Assembly (NCBI RefSeq): GCF_001942255.1
Contig: NZ_MKKC01000142.1
Coordinates: forward strand, 1 to 64,000
Length of the DNA: 64,000 nucleotides
Origin: Nocardiopsis sp. CNR-923
Lineage (GTDB): Bacteria; Actinomycetota; Actinomycetes; Streptosporangiales; Streptosporangiaceae
Direction: 5' to 3'
Shown: in pieces, positions 54,666-63,524 of the stretch
How the letters are laid out: each line of letters starts with the position of its first letter
Numbering within the stretch: the first letter of the stretch is position 1
The notes under the pieces: generated by a model
Seen by the model: only the letters and a program-made list of their open reading frames with translations
Told to the model about the DNA's origin: nothing
Database searches by the model: none
Position numbers and translations under genes: made by a program

Positions 54666-55957
54666 ACACCGCGGACCTGCGCGTCGACAGCCTCCACTGG
54701 GCTCTGGAGGACTCCGCCCTGGCTTCCATGGACTTCCTCAACGAGGTCGCCGAGCAGTACCCCGACGCGGTTCCCCTCGCCGCCGGACGCCCCCACGACG
54801 GGTTCCTGTCACCGGACGCCGTCCATCACCACCTGGACACCTACCACCGCTACCTGCGGACCGAGCGCGGTCTGAGTCCTGAGCACGCGTCTCGCACCAT
54901 GTTGCAGTACGGCCCCGCCCAAGGCGTCATCAACGAGGTGCTCGCCCGCCACCTGGCGGTGGACGAGGGCATTCAGACCGATCCGGAATCCATCGTGGTC
55001 ACGGTCGGGTGCCAGGAGGCGATGTTCCTCGTCCTGAGGGCCCTGCGAACCAACGACCGGGACTTCGTCCTGGCCGTGTCCCCCACCTACGTCGGCCTCA
55101 ACGGGGCCGCCAAGCTCGCGGACATGCCCGTGCTCCCGGTTCCCACCGACGACTCCGGTGTGAGCCTGCCCGACCTCGTGGCCGACATCCACCAGGCCAG
55201 ATCGGAGGGGCGACGGCCCCGGGCCCTGTACGTGATGCCCGACTTCGCCAACCCGTCCGCCGTCAGCATGGACCTCTCCACCCGCCAAGCGCTGCTGCGT
55301 GTGGCCGAGGAGGAGGACATCCTCCTGATCGAGGACAACCCCTACGGGCTATTCCACGGTGAGAGGCACCGAGTCCCCACGCTCAAGGCGCTGGACCGCG
55401 CGCGCAGAGTCGTGTACCTGGGGTCGTTCGCCAAGACGGTGGTACCCGGCGCCCGCGTCGGCTACGCGGTGGCCGACCAGGTCGTGACCGACCGCGACGA
55501 CCGCTCGGCCACCTTCGCCCAGCACCTGGCGCGGATCAAGGGCATGTTGACCGTCAACACCTCGCCCATAGCGCAAGCGGTCGTCGCGGGCCGGCTCCTG
55601 GAGAACGGATGCAGTCTCGTCCGAGCCAACCGGGAGGAGCGACGCTTCTACCGACGCAACCTCCAGCACCTGCTACGAGGCCTGGCGTCTCGCTTCGCGG
55701 CGGTGTCCGACCAGGTCACCTGGAACGCACCCGCCGGCGGCTTCTTCGTGGTGGTCACACTGCCGTTCCGCGTCGACGACGAGGAACTGCGCCGGTGCGC
55801 GGACGAGCACGCCGTCCTGTGGACCCCTATGTCCCATTTCTACGAGGTCGACGGCGGAGAGAACCAACTGCGGCTGTCCTGTAGCGCGGTGTCGGCCGAA
55901 GCGATCGACACCGGCCTGGACGGACTGCGTGACTACGTCATCGGGCGGCTCGGATGA
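54662..55957 (+). CDS. hpgT: 4-hydroxyphenylglycine aminotransferase
   Basis: This is a 431-residue fold type I PLP aminotransferase, GTG overlapping the hmo stop. It shows MLQYGPAQGVINEVLARHL, YVMPDFANPSAVSMD, LIEDNPYGLFHGE and YLGSFAKTVVPGARVGY (PLP Lys in SFAKT). It transaminates 4-hydroxybenzoylformate to L-4-hydroxyphenylglycine, often using tyrosine as donor and so regenerating 4-hydroxyphenylpyruvate for HmaS. It is the last clear gene of the plus biosynthetic operon. Confidence 0.92.
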   Translation: MNTADLRVDSLHWALEDSALASMDFLNEVAEQYPDAVPLAAGRPHDGFLSPDAVHHHLDTYHRYLRTERGLSPEHASRTMLQYGPAQGVINEVLARHLAVDEGIQTDPESIVVTVGCQEAMFLVLRALRTNDRDFVLAVSPTYVGLNGAAKLADMPVLPVPTDDSGVSLPDLVADIHQARSEGRRPRALYVMPDFANPSAVSMDLSTRQALLRVAEEEDILLIEDNPYGLFHGERHRVPTLKALDRARRVVYLGSFAKTVVPGARVGYAVADQVVTDRDDRSATFAQHLARIKGMLTVNTSPIAQAVVAGRLLENGCSLVRANREERRFYRRNLQHLLRGLASRFAAVSDQVTWNAPAGGFFVVVTLPFRVDDEELRRCADEHAVLWTPMSHFYEVDGGENQLRLSCSAVSAEAIDTGLDGLRDYVIGRLG

Positions 55958-55985
55958 GGCCGCACCGTTCACGGAAAGAGTCTCC

Positions 55986-56159
55986 ATGTTCCGGACCATG
56001 TTCAGGTCGAGGATCCACGGCGCGGCCGGAGCGTGCGAACTGCTGCACGGGTCCGACCGGGAGAGCGACCGACGGCGCCTGAGGGCACGCGATCCGCGTT
56101 GGGAGGAACGGCAACGGGCCCGCGTGGCCGACCTGTTCGTGGACCGGGGCGACGAGTAG
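55986..56159 (+). CDS. 57-residue small protein with a PanD-like beginning
   Basis: ATG 55986 has GGAAAGAG upstream and lies 28 bases after hpgT. The first residues (MFRTMFRSRIHGA) are very close to the start of aspartate 1-decarboxylase (PanD, M-x-R-T-M-x-K-S-K-I-H-R-A), and ELLHGSD loosely mirrors the PanD cleavage-site region. The rest is charged and does not match. It may be a decayed panD fragment or a chance likeness in an unknown small protein. A functional decarboxylase is excluded because two thirds of PanD is missing. Confidence 0.4.
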   Translation: MFRTMFRSRIHGAAGACELLHGSDRESDRRRLRARDPRWEERQRARVADLFVDRGDE

Positions 56160-56214
56160 GCCGAACGCTTCAGGGAGCCCCACCGGGCATGGGTGGCTGC
56201 GCCGACGCGAGCGG

Positions 56215-56606
56215 TTGCGGGACACCTGGCAGGCCCCGAACCAGATCGCCCGCCTCCTGGAGGCGGAGCGCGAGTTCACCCGGATCGGTGACGACTGGGG
56301 GCGGTGGCGCACGTGCCTGGTCCTGGGTCAGGTGAGAATGGCCCACGACCGGCACCTGGGCGAGGAGGAGATGCTGAGGGCCGCCGCGGGGTCCTCGCGG
56401 AGACACTGGTGCTGCTGGCCGAGACGCTCTTCCACCGTGATCGGTTGGCGGCCCTGCGCACGGCTCAGGAGGCCGTGGCGCTGGCGGAACTGGCGGAGCA
56501 CGACGTCGGCCAGGGCGCGGTGCCGAACGCGCTGTTCCAGGAAACGCGGGAGATGACGAGGCAGACCCGCAGGCTCCTGCAGGCCTTCCACGAAGGGCGC
56601 GACTGA
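56215..56606 (+). CDS. TPR-like helical protein, frame broken once
   Basis: The first frame reads NQIARLLEAEREFTRIGDDW, then RTCLVLGQVRMAHDRH; the second reads LAETLVLLAETLFHRDRLAA, then LRTAQEAVALAELAEHDVGQ. They join when one G is added at the G run 56388-56391. The result is about 130 residues of helical pairs resembling the tetratricopeptide part of SARP/AfsR-type regulators. The start is uncertain (TTG 56215 is only the first codon available). It could be a fragment of a larger regulator. Confidence 0.45.
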
Positions 56607-56779
56607 ACACCGGGGATGACGGCGGCCCGGACCGAGCGCTGTGGACGAACATCTGAGGGACGCGCTGGGGGAAGGGAGCACGGCGGCTGGGAGGCCATCG
56701 GGTGAACTCCGGGCTGAGGTTGCGCCAACGCCCCACATGCCGGCTTTGTCCACCCTCCGGCCAACGGCAACATAACGGG

Positions 56780-58875
56780 ATGCGCCCGAATCTCGTGTGG
56801 CGTGCGACGCCACCCACGACCCCCCGACCGGGAGACGGAGCCGAACGCCCGCGTTCCGCGTCCCGTGGCGACCGCCGATTCCGCCCCGAGGTGCAGGGCC
56901 TGCGCGCCGTGGCCGTGCTGCTGGTCCTCGTCTACCACCTGGACCCGCGGCTGCTCCCGGGCGGCTACGTCGGCGTCGACGTGTTCTTCGTGATCTCCGG
57001 TTTCCTCATCACCTCGCTGCTGCTCCGCGAGGCCACCGAGCACGGCCGGGTGGGGCTGCGCCGTTTCTACGTGCGGCGCGTGCGACGCCTCCTGCCCGCA
57101 TCGACCGTGGTGCTGGCGGCCACGGGCGCCGCCGCGCTCGTCCTCCTGCCCGTCACCCGCCTCACCGACACCGCGTGGCAGTTGGTGGCCTCCGCGGCCT
57201 ACGTCGAGAACCTCTACCTGGCCGACCAGGCCGTGGACTACCTGGCCGCCGAGACGCCACCCAGTCCGGTGCAGCACTTCTGGTCGCTGTCGGTGGAGGA
57301 GCAGTTCTACGTCGTCTGGCCGTTGCCGTTCATGGCGTGGGCGCTGGCACGGCGACACCTGCACGCCTCCACGGGGCCGCTGGTCGCGATCCTCGGAGCG
57401 CTGTTCGTCCTGTCCTTGGCGACATCGGTCCTGCTGGCCCTCGACGGGACCGCGGCGGCCTACTTCCTGCCCACGACCCGGGCCTGGGAACTGGCGGCCG
57501 GAGGGCTGCTCGCTCTCGCCCTGGCCAGGGGAAGCCTCCCCGTCCGACCGCGGCTCGCGTTGGGCTGGCTGGGCCTGGCCGCGATCGCGGCGGCCGTCGT
57601 GCTCTACGACGAGGACACGGTCTTCCCCGGGTGGGCGGCGGCCCTGCCCGTCCTCGGCGCGGTGGCCGTGATCGCCGCCGAGGACTCCCCCGGTCTGCGC
57701 TCCGCGTCGGCGGTGCTGGGGACGGCGCCGGCCAGGTTCGTCGGCGACATCTCCTACTCGCTGTACCTGTGGCACTGGCCGCTCATCGTCCTCACCCTGG
57801 CGGTGACCGGGCGCGAGCGGTTGGGCGTGCTCGAAGCCGTGCTCGTGGCCGCGTCGTCCCTGCTGCTGGCCTGGGGGACGAAGCTCTGGGTGGAGGACCC
57901 GGTACGCGGGCGCGGCCTGGTGCCGAACGGGCGCGCAGCGCTCGCCGTCGCCCTGGCGGGCCTGCTGGCGGTAAGCGCCGTGGCCGCGGTGGGCCTGGTG
58001 AGCGTGGAGCGCTCCGGTTCGGTGTCCTTCGACCCCGACGTGCACACGGGTCCGGCCGCGATCGACCGGTCGGCGCCCTCCTCGGGTGAACTGATGTACC
58101 CGGCGCCGTTGGACGCCGCCCAGGACCTGCCCGCGGTCTACGACGACGGTTGTCAGGCCTCCCAGGAGGCGACAGCGCCGGACACCTCGTGCGTGTACGG
58201 CGTCGAGGACGCCGAGCGGACTGTCGCGGTGGTGGGCGACTCGCACGGCGCGCAGTGGATCCCGGCCCTGGAGGAACTGGCGCTGGAGCGGGACTGGCGG
58301 CTCGTCGCCCTCACCAAGTCCGCGTGCGCGTTCACGGACACGCTGACCTCCCGGGGCGACGCGGTTCCGTACGAGGAGTGCCGGACGTGGAACCGCGCCG
58401 TCGTCGAGGAGCTGCTCGACCTGCGTCCGGACCTGGTGTTCACCAGTTCGTCCGCCATGGCCGACCCCGCCGAGGAGGTGCCCGGAAGGGACTCGGGGGC
58501 CCTGATGGCGGAGGGCATGGGCCGGTTGTGGAACCGGGTGGGCGAGGCGGGGATCGACGTGGTCGTGATCCGCGACACCCCCCGCACGAGGGAGGACGTC
58601 CTGGAGTGTCTGGCGGCCAACGCGGACGACCTGTCCCGTTGCGACCGGTCCGAGGACGAGGCGCTGCGGCTCCCCGACCCCCAGGAGACGGCCGTCCGGA
58701 CGGTCGATGCCGACGCGTCCTCATCGACCTCAGCGACCGATTCTGCGCGCGGGGCACGTGCCCGGCCGTGGTCGGGAACGTGGTCGTCTACCGGGACTCC
58801 CACCACATGACGCAGACGTACGCCCGGCTGCTGGGCTCGGCCCTGGGGGAGCGGGTGGACGCGGCACTGGACTGA
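56780..58875 (+). CDS. OafA-like acyltransferase 3 with SGNH domain, frame broken once
   Basis: About 698 residues from ATG 56780; GTG 56702 is an alternative. The N-terminal half is acyltransferase family 3 with about ten membrane segments: FRPEVQGLRAVAVLLVLVYH (catalytic His), GVDVFFVISGFLITSLLL, FWSLSVEEQFYVVWPLPF and SLYLWHWPLIVLTLAV. The extracytoplasmic C-terminal half is SGNH hydrolase-like (TVAVVGDSHGAQWIPALEEL). Near 58712 one missing base shifts the frame; the repaired end reads VLIDLSDRFC and YRDSHHMTQTYARLL, giving the catalytic Asp/His. It acylates cell-surface or secreted glycans. A role in the NRPS product is possible but unsupported. Confidence 0.87.
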
Positions 58876-58884
58876 GGCGGTCAG

Positions 58885-58900
58885 CGGGTAGCACTACCCG
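58885..58900. terminator. small perfect hairpin between convergent genes
   Basis: CGGGTAG (58885-58891) and CTACCCG (58894-58900) form a perfect seven-base stem with a two-base loop in the 27-base gap between the acyltransferase stop and the convergent membrane-protein stop. Such a tight loop may open by one pair. It is probably a bidirectional terminator. Confidence 0.5.
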
Positions 58901-58902
58901 GG

Positions 58903-59913
58903 TCAGGGGGGCTCGTGCGGGTCGGCGTCGGCCTCGGCGGTCTCCGGGAACAGGCCGCGCAAACGGCTCGCGACCTGTGTGAACCCGCTCCGTTCGAGGA
59001 CGCGCACCTGGTCCCGAGCGAAGGCCGTGCGCTCGCCCGCGTCCCGGGCGGAGTCGATGAGACCGCGCAGGATGGCCACCTGGACGTCCTGTTCGGCGGC
59101 GTGGGAGCCGGTGCGATCCTCGGCCGGCCACCAGTAGCTCTCGTACCCCTCGCCGTCGACGTCGCTGCCCGGACCGGGCGGCGGGGCCGCGTCGGGGCCG
59201 TCGAAGGGCGCGAGCTCCTCGAAGTCGTCCTCGTCGTCGTCCGGTCCGGACACGGCGCGGGACGCCGTCGACATCGGCGGGGGCGGCAGCTCGGCGAGGT
59301 CCTCCTCTGCCTCGCGAATCTCCTCCCGCAACGCGCGGTCCTTGCGCAGGGCGGCCATGCGACGCAGGCGCTCGGCGTCCTCGTCCGGCAGGCGCAGACG
59401 TACGTCCTGCGCCCACACGACGATTCCGGCGCCGGTGACGGCCCGCTCGACGGCGAGCAGCGCCCCCAGAGCGGTCTCGGCCAGGCCGTGGTCGACGGGG
59501 TCGACGTCCCGGGCGAGTTCGGCCGCCCTGGTCACCACGGCGTGCACGGCCGGACCCGCCGGGTTGCGCAGCCGCAGGTCCACGTGGCCCTCCCAACGCC
59601 AGTGCACCTCCGCGGAGAAGTCGAGACGGTGGTCCTCGACGGCGCAGGCCAGCGCGACCGTACGCACCCGGGTGCCCGTCGACCGCGCCTCCCCCTGCGC
59701 CGGGTGCGTCCGCTCCTCGCCGCCGAGGCCGTCCTCGCCGGTGGCGCCGAGCACGTCGGGGCCCGCCGGGGGGCTCGCCAGGACCGCGACGGCCAGAAGG
59801 ACCGCCGGCGCCCACAGCACGGCCCACACGGGTGGGAGTAGGTACACGGCGCAGGGGACGGCGAGGGTGGCCGCGGCGACCGCCATGACTCGCGGACGGG
59901 GGACGGGGGACAC
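58903..59913 (-). CDS. hypothetical membrane-anchored protein
   Basis: This is a 336-residue protein, GTG start with GAGAGGA upstream. Two adjacent hydrophobic segments lie in the first 50 residues (VMAVAAATLAVPCAVYLLPP and VWAVLWAPAVLLAVAVLA). The following domain (RTVALACAVEDHRLDFSAEV) and the helical region with EEIREAEEDLAELPPPP are cytoplasmic or extracytoplasmic. An acidic linker (DDDEDDFEELAPFDGPDAAP) precedes a helical C-terminus. I do not recognise the family. The middle, LALRLPDE-like with AVERAVTGAGIVVWAQDVRL, loosely recalls SPFH/band 7 proteins, but not enough to call. Confidence 0.65.
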   Translation of the reverse strand: MSPVPRPRVMAVAAATLAVPCAVYLLPPVWAVLWAPAVLLAVAVLASPPAGPDVLGATGEDGLGGEERTHPAQGEARSTGTRVRTVALACAVEDHRLDFSAEVHWRWEGHVDLRLRNPAGPAVHAVVTRAAELARDVDPVDHGLAETALGALLAVERAVTGAGIVVWAQDVRLRLPDEDAERLRRMAALRKDRALREEIREAEEDLAELPPPPMSTASRAVSGPDDDEDDFEELAPFDGPDAAPPPGPGSDVDGEGYESYWWPAEDRTGSHAAEQDVQVAILRGLIDSARDAGERTAFARDQVRVLERSGFTQVASRLRGLFPETAEADADPHEPP

Positions 59914-60081
59914 GGGGTGCGTCTCCTCTCGCGGTGCGGCGTCGGGAGGCGGAGCCGCGACCGGGGGGCCGGTGCGTTACCGCCTCACGCCAGTGTGCCC
60001 GAGCCGGCGGGCGCGGGTGCACGAAACGCCTCCGGACGACCGGCGTGGCGTCGGCGCGAACCGTGCACGGCCCCCGTGGCC

Positions 60082-60504
60082 TCACTGCTCCGTGAAGCCG
60101 TTGTCCCGTAGCCACTGGGGGTCGGGGGCGACCGCCTGGAGGATCTCCACGTGAATCCCCTCGGGTGCGACGACCTGGAATCGGCGCTGCCCCCAGGGCT
60201 CGGTGACCAGGTCGAGGGTGAACTCCGCCCCGGCCTCGCGCAACCGTGCCGCCTCGGCGTCCACGTCCGCGACGAGGAAGGCCAGGAGCGCGCCGGCGGT
60301 GTGCTGGCCGCGCAGGCTCCCTGGCCAGGACTCGTGGGCTCGGTCGACGAAGTCCAGGGACAGGTTCTTGTGCTGTGCGTGCTGGGTGTTGACGTACCAG
60401 CCGAGGTCGACGCCGACCTCGAAGCCGACGTGCTCGACGAACCACGCGGCGCAGGCGCGCGGGTCGTCGCAGAGCAGGGCGGTGCCGACGAGTTCGATGT
60501 TCAC
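60082..60504 (-). CDS. VOC family (glyoxalase/bleomycin resistance-like) protein
   Basis: This is a 140-residue protein; GTG 60504 with TGGAGG upstream. The fold repeats are visible: ELVGTALLCDDPRACAAWFV and FEVGVDLGWYVNTQHAQHKN in the first half, AFLVADVDAEAARLREAGAE and FQVVAPEGIHVEILQ (metal Glu) in the second. The substrate is unknown. Its upstream region carries an A/T-rich inverted repeat, so a regulator may control it, but none is adjacent. Confidence 0.88.
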   Translation of the reverse strand: MNIELVGTALLCDDPRACAAWFVEHVGFEVGVDLGWYVNTQHAQHKNLSLDFVDRAHESWPGSLRGQHTAGALLAFLVADVDAEAARLREAGAEFTLDLVTEPWGQRRFQVVAPEGIHVEILQAVAPDPQWLRDNGFTEQ

Positions 60505-60530
60505 GGGGCCTCCAGGGGATCGCTTCTTTT

Positions 60531-60570
60531 AACTACATGCAAAGTACTACAGAAGTAGTTGTACTACAAC
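60531..60570. promoter_or_regulatory. inverted-repeat operator/promoter candidate of the VOC gene
   Basis: AACTAC (60531-60536) pairs with GTAGTT (60555-60560), and AGTACTAC is followed after AGAA by GTAGTTGTACT. The repeated ACTAC/GTAGT words sit 27 bases upstream of the VOC start in an otherwise GC-rich region. Confidence 0.4.
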
Positions 60571-60592
60571 AGCGAAACCCGGGAAAAGCGAA

Positions 60593-60623
60593 CGTGCCCG
60601 AGGGAGAGATCCCCTCGGGCACG
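60593..60623. terminator. strong terminator hairpin after the DUF1232 gene
   Basis: Perfect 12-base arms CGTGCCCGAGGG (60593-60604) and CCCTCGGGCACG (60612-60623) surround a seven-base loop, 16 bases beyond the DUF1232 stop on the minus strand. Confidence 0.75.
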
Positions 60624-60638
60624 CAGCGGTTGGTCGGT

Positions 60639-61016
60639 TCAGTGGCTCGGGGCCGCCTGCGGGTTGGCGCGGTGGAAGGCCTGCCGCGCCTCGTTGTCCC
60701 GCTCCCAGCGGACGAAGCGTTCGCTCTCGCCGAGCAGCATCGTGGTCAACCAGACCGCGGCGCCGACGTCGTCCGCGACTCCCAGCACCGGGATCATCAG
60801 TTCGGGCAGGAAGTCGATCGGGGAGACGATGTACAGGAACAGGGCCAGCATCCCCGCCAGCTTGGCTCCGCTCAGTTCGGGGTACCGACCGCTGAGCCGG
60901 GCCCCGACCATCCTGGGCACCGCCCCGGCTCGCCGCCACACGGAGATGCGGCTGTCGGTGTTCTGGATGACCTGCCAGGCGGCCGCTCCGGCCGCGGCGC
61001 GGTTTTCCTTGCGCAT
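60639..61016 (-). CDS. DUF1232 (YkvA-like) membrane protein
   Basis: This is a 125-residue protein, ATG with GGAGGA upstream. The DUF1232 core is LAGMLALFLYIVSPIDFLPE, followed by VLGVADDVGAAVWLTTMLLG. The SPIDFLPE motif is diagnostic. The family is membrane-associated with no known reaction. It ends at a strong hairpin. Confidence 0.92.
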   Translation of the reverse strand: MRKENRAAAGAAAWQVIQNTDSRISVWRRAGAVPRMVGARLSGRYPELSGAKLAGMLALFLYIVSPIDFLPELMIPVLGVADDVGAAVWLTTMLLGESERFVRWERDNEARQAFHRANPQAAPSH

Positions 61017-61103
61017 CGCTCGTCTCCTCCAACAGGGGGCTTTTCAAGATATGACGCGAATCCTGCCCGATTCGTTCCCGCCCCGACCACGAACCTCCGG
61101 CCC

Positions 61104-62607
61104 TCAGACGCCCGCCGACTGCCGCTCCGGTTCCTCGGTCTCCAGGACCGCCGCCGCCGGAAACGCCGGGCGCCGGGCGCGCCGCGCGAACAGCGGGAAC
61201 AGGGCGACGAGCACACCGACCAGGGCCACCGAGGTGACGAAGATCAGGCCGGGCTGGAACTGTTCGAGCATCTGGGCGGCCCCGCGGCCGGCGCCCTCAC
61301 CGGTCGCGTGGTCCACCGCGATGACGGCGGTCGTGACGGCGAGGATGAGCGCGCCGCCCACCTGGGCCGAGGTCTGCACGAGACCGGCCGCCAGCCCCTG
61401 CTCGTCGTCCGCGCGCCCGCGGTCGCCTGCACGTTGATCGCGGGGAAGGCGAGCGCGAAGCCCACCCCGAGCAGCAGCGCGGTCGGCAGGAGCATCGGCA
61501 GGTAGGAGAACTCGGCGTCGACTCGCAGGAACAGCAGGTAACCGGCGGACAGGGCGACCAGTCCTCCGACGATGAGCGTGGGCGTGCCGAAGCGGTCGAT
61601 GAGACGGTCGGCGAACGGCGCGCTGAACGCGACGAGCAACCCGGCGGGAAGCAGGGACAGCGCCATCTGGAGCGGGCTCTGCTGCAGGGCCTGCTGGAGG
61701 AAGAGCGTCAGCAGGAACTGGAAGCTGATAAAGGAGCCCATCAGCGCCACGGCGCCGACGTTGGCGCGGACGAGCGTGCCGCTGCGCAGGATGCCGAGGC
61801 GGACCAGGGGGAAACGGACCCGGCGTCGACCCACACGAACAGGGACAGCAGTGCCGCGACGCCGACGAACGAGGCCAGGGTGACCGGGTGGGCCCATCCG
61901 GTCACCGGCGCGGTGACCACGGTGTACACGAGCAGCAGCATGGTCGCGGTGAGGGTGGCCGCGCCCACGAGGTCGTAGCCGCCGCGGGTGTCGGGGCGGT
62001 CCTTGGGGATGAGCGCGAACCCGGCGACCAGGGCCAGCAGAGCGAAGGGAGCGCCGAAGAAGAACGTCCAGCGCCAGCCGAGGGACATGAGGAGTCCGCC
62101 GAACAGCAGTCCGGAGGAGAAGCCGCTCGCGCCGAAGACGGTGTAGACGGACAGGGCGCGGTTGCGCTGTCGGCCCTCGGCGAAGGTCGTGGTGAGGATG
62201 GACAGCCCGGTGGGAGCGGTGAACGCGGCCGCGATGCCCTTGATGAAGCGGCTGGCGACGAGTAGGGCGCCGCTGTCCACCAGACCCCCGATGACGGAGG
62301 CGAGGGCGAAGACGCCCAGGGCGATGAGGAACACCCTGCGGCGGCCGAGGAGGTCGGCCGTGCGGCCGCCGAGCAGGAGGAAACCGCCGAAGCCGAGGAC
62401 GTAGCCGCTGATCACCCACTGGAGGGTGGCGGTGGGCAGGTCGAGTTCGGCCCCGATGGAGGGAAGCGCGACGGCGACCATCGAGACGTCGAGGCCGTCG
62501 AGGAAGAGGGCGAGTGAGAGGACGATGAGCAGCGCCCACAGCCGGGGCGACCACCGTTCGTCGTCCCGTGTGATCCGGGAGGTGCTGTGGGTCTGTGGAG
62601 TGGTCAT
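61104..62607 (-). CDS. DHA2-type MFS drug transporter, frame broken twice
   Basis: About 501 residues starting at ATG 62607 (62619 possible). EmrB/QacA-type membrane segments: LFLDGLDVSMVAVALPSIGA (segment 1 and motif D1), QWVISGYVLGFGGFLLLGGR, ASRFIKGIAAAFTAPTGLSI. Frame breaks at about 61822 (before VRFPLVRLGILRSGTLVRAN) and 61414 (before DDEQGLAAGLVQTSAQVGGA) are each repaired by one base. It is divergent from a MarR regulator with a shared operator region, the common layout of a drug-induced efflux pump. The substrate is unknown. Confidence 0.87.
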
Positions 62608-62627
62608 GCGCCGAGACATTACATGCG

Positions 62628-62661
62628 TGCACATTTATTGTCTACGCATTAAATGTCATTG
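62628..62661. promoter_or_regulatory. MarR-type operator in the divergent MFS/marR promoter region
   Basis: The A/T-rich stretch contains ACATTTA (62631-62637) facing TAAATGT (62650-62656), bounded by TGCA words, in a 60-base region otherwise flanked by very GC-rich DNA. Its position between the divergent efflux pump and marR makes MarR binding likely. Confidence 0.6.
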
Positions 62662-62694
62662 CATGAAATCTTGTCGCGTGTTAGGATCCCGACC

Positions 62695-63090
62695 ATGCCC
62701 CTGACACCGGACGTCGAGCTGTGTGAGCGGTGGCGGCAGCTGATGACCCGCTACCACGACATCTCGTGCGCGCTGGAGCGGGCCCTGAGCCAGCAGCACG
62801 ACCTGGGGATCAGCGAGTTCGAGACGCTCGACCTCCTCGTCACGTCCCCGTGCGACAAACAGTTCGTCCACGAACTGCAGGCGAACATGCACCTGAGCCA
62901 GAGCGCTCTCTCGCGGACCGTCGCCCGGCTGGAGAAGCGCGGGCTGGTCACGCGGGCGATGTGCTCCAACGACCGACGGGCGGTCACCGTGGCCCCCACC
63001 GAGGCGGGCCGTCGGCTCCACGCCGAGGCCGCGCCCACGCACGCGGCCATCCTGTCCGAGCACAGGGGCGATCTCCAGTCACAGGCGTAA
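62695..63090 (+). CDS. MarR family regulator
   Basis: From ATG 62695 (AGGA upstream) the protein has 131 residues. Winged helix: LGISEFETLDLLVTSPCDKQ, MHLSQSALSRTVARLEKRGL and the wing MCSNDRRAVTVAPTEAGRRL. It is the probable repressor of the divergent MFS pump. ATG 62653 in the same frame is less likely because it lies inside the operator. Confidence 0.92.
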   Translation: MPLTPDVELCERWRQLMTRYHDISCALERALSQQHDLGISEFETLDLLVTSPCDKQFVHELQANMHLSQSALSRTVARLEKRGLVTRAMCSNDRRAVTVAPTEAGRRLHAEAAPTHAAILSEHRGDLQSQA

Positions 63091-63524
63091 CGTCTGCGGG
63101 GGCCGCGCGGGAACGGAGTCGTCCACAGATCGCGACAGGCCGTTGAGACGGCCGTCGACGTGCGGCATCCTCAAGGGTGAGAGCACTCCGACGTCCACAC
63201 CGGATCCGCACCAGACGGGTCCACCCCGCGAACGGCTAGCTGATACCCACTCCCCTGTCCACGCTGTGGCCACATGCGGTCACACCACGTGTGACCCGTG
63301 CGGAGGTACACGACCCCGCCACGACGCGATCCACACCGGCCAGCGACGGAACGCCGTCACCGGACCGGCCCCAGCCCACGCCCGCCCTCCCGACCCCGGC
63401 CCGCCTCCGCTCCGTGTTCCACGGGGCGGGACGCGCGGTCTCCCCCACCCGCCCACACATTCGTTACGATGCGACCGAGTGGCACCTTCGGCGCGGGACG
63501 CCGCTCCCGTCCCGAAGGACCCAC
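63091..63524. other. intergenic region with two palindromes and no supported gene
   Basis: About 430 bases. It contains the perfect palindrome GTCACACCACGTGTGAC (63279-63295), possibly an operator, and a hairpin at 63485-63518 (CCTTCG...CGAAGG with inner GGGAC/GTCCC) that ends seven bases before the next start and so could affect its translation. No open frame here looks coding. Confidence 0.5.

Noticed and set aside
55986-56159. A functional panD (aspartate decarboxylase)
   Set aside because: Only the first dozen residues match; the cleavage site is not properly preserved and the rest of the enzyme is absent in all frames.
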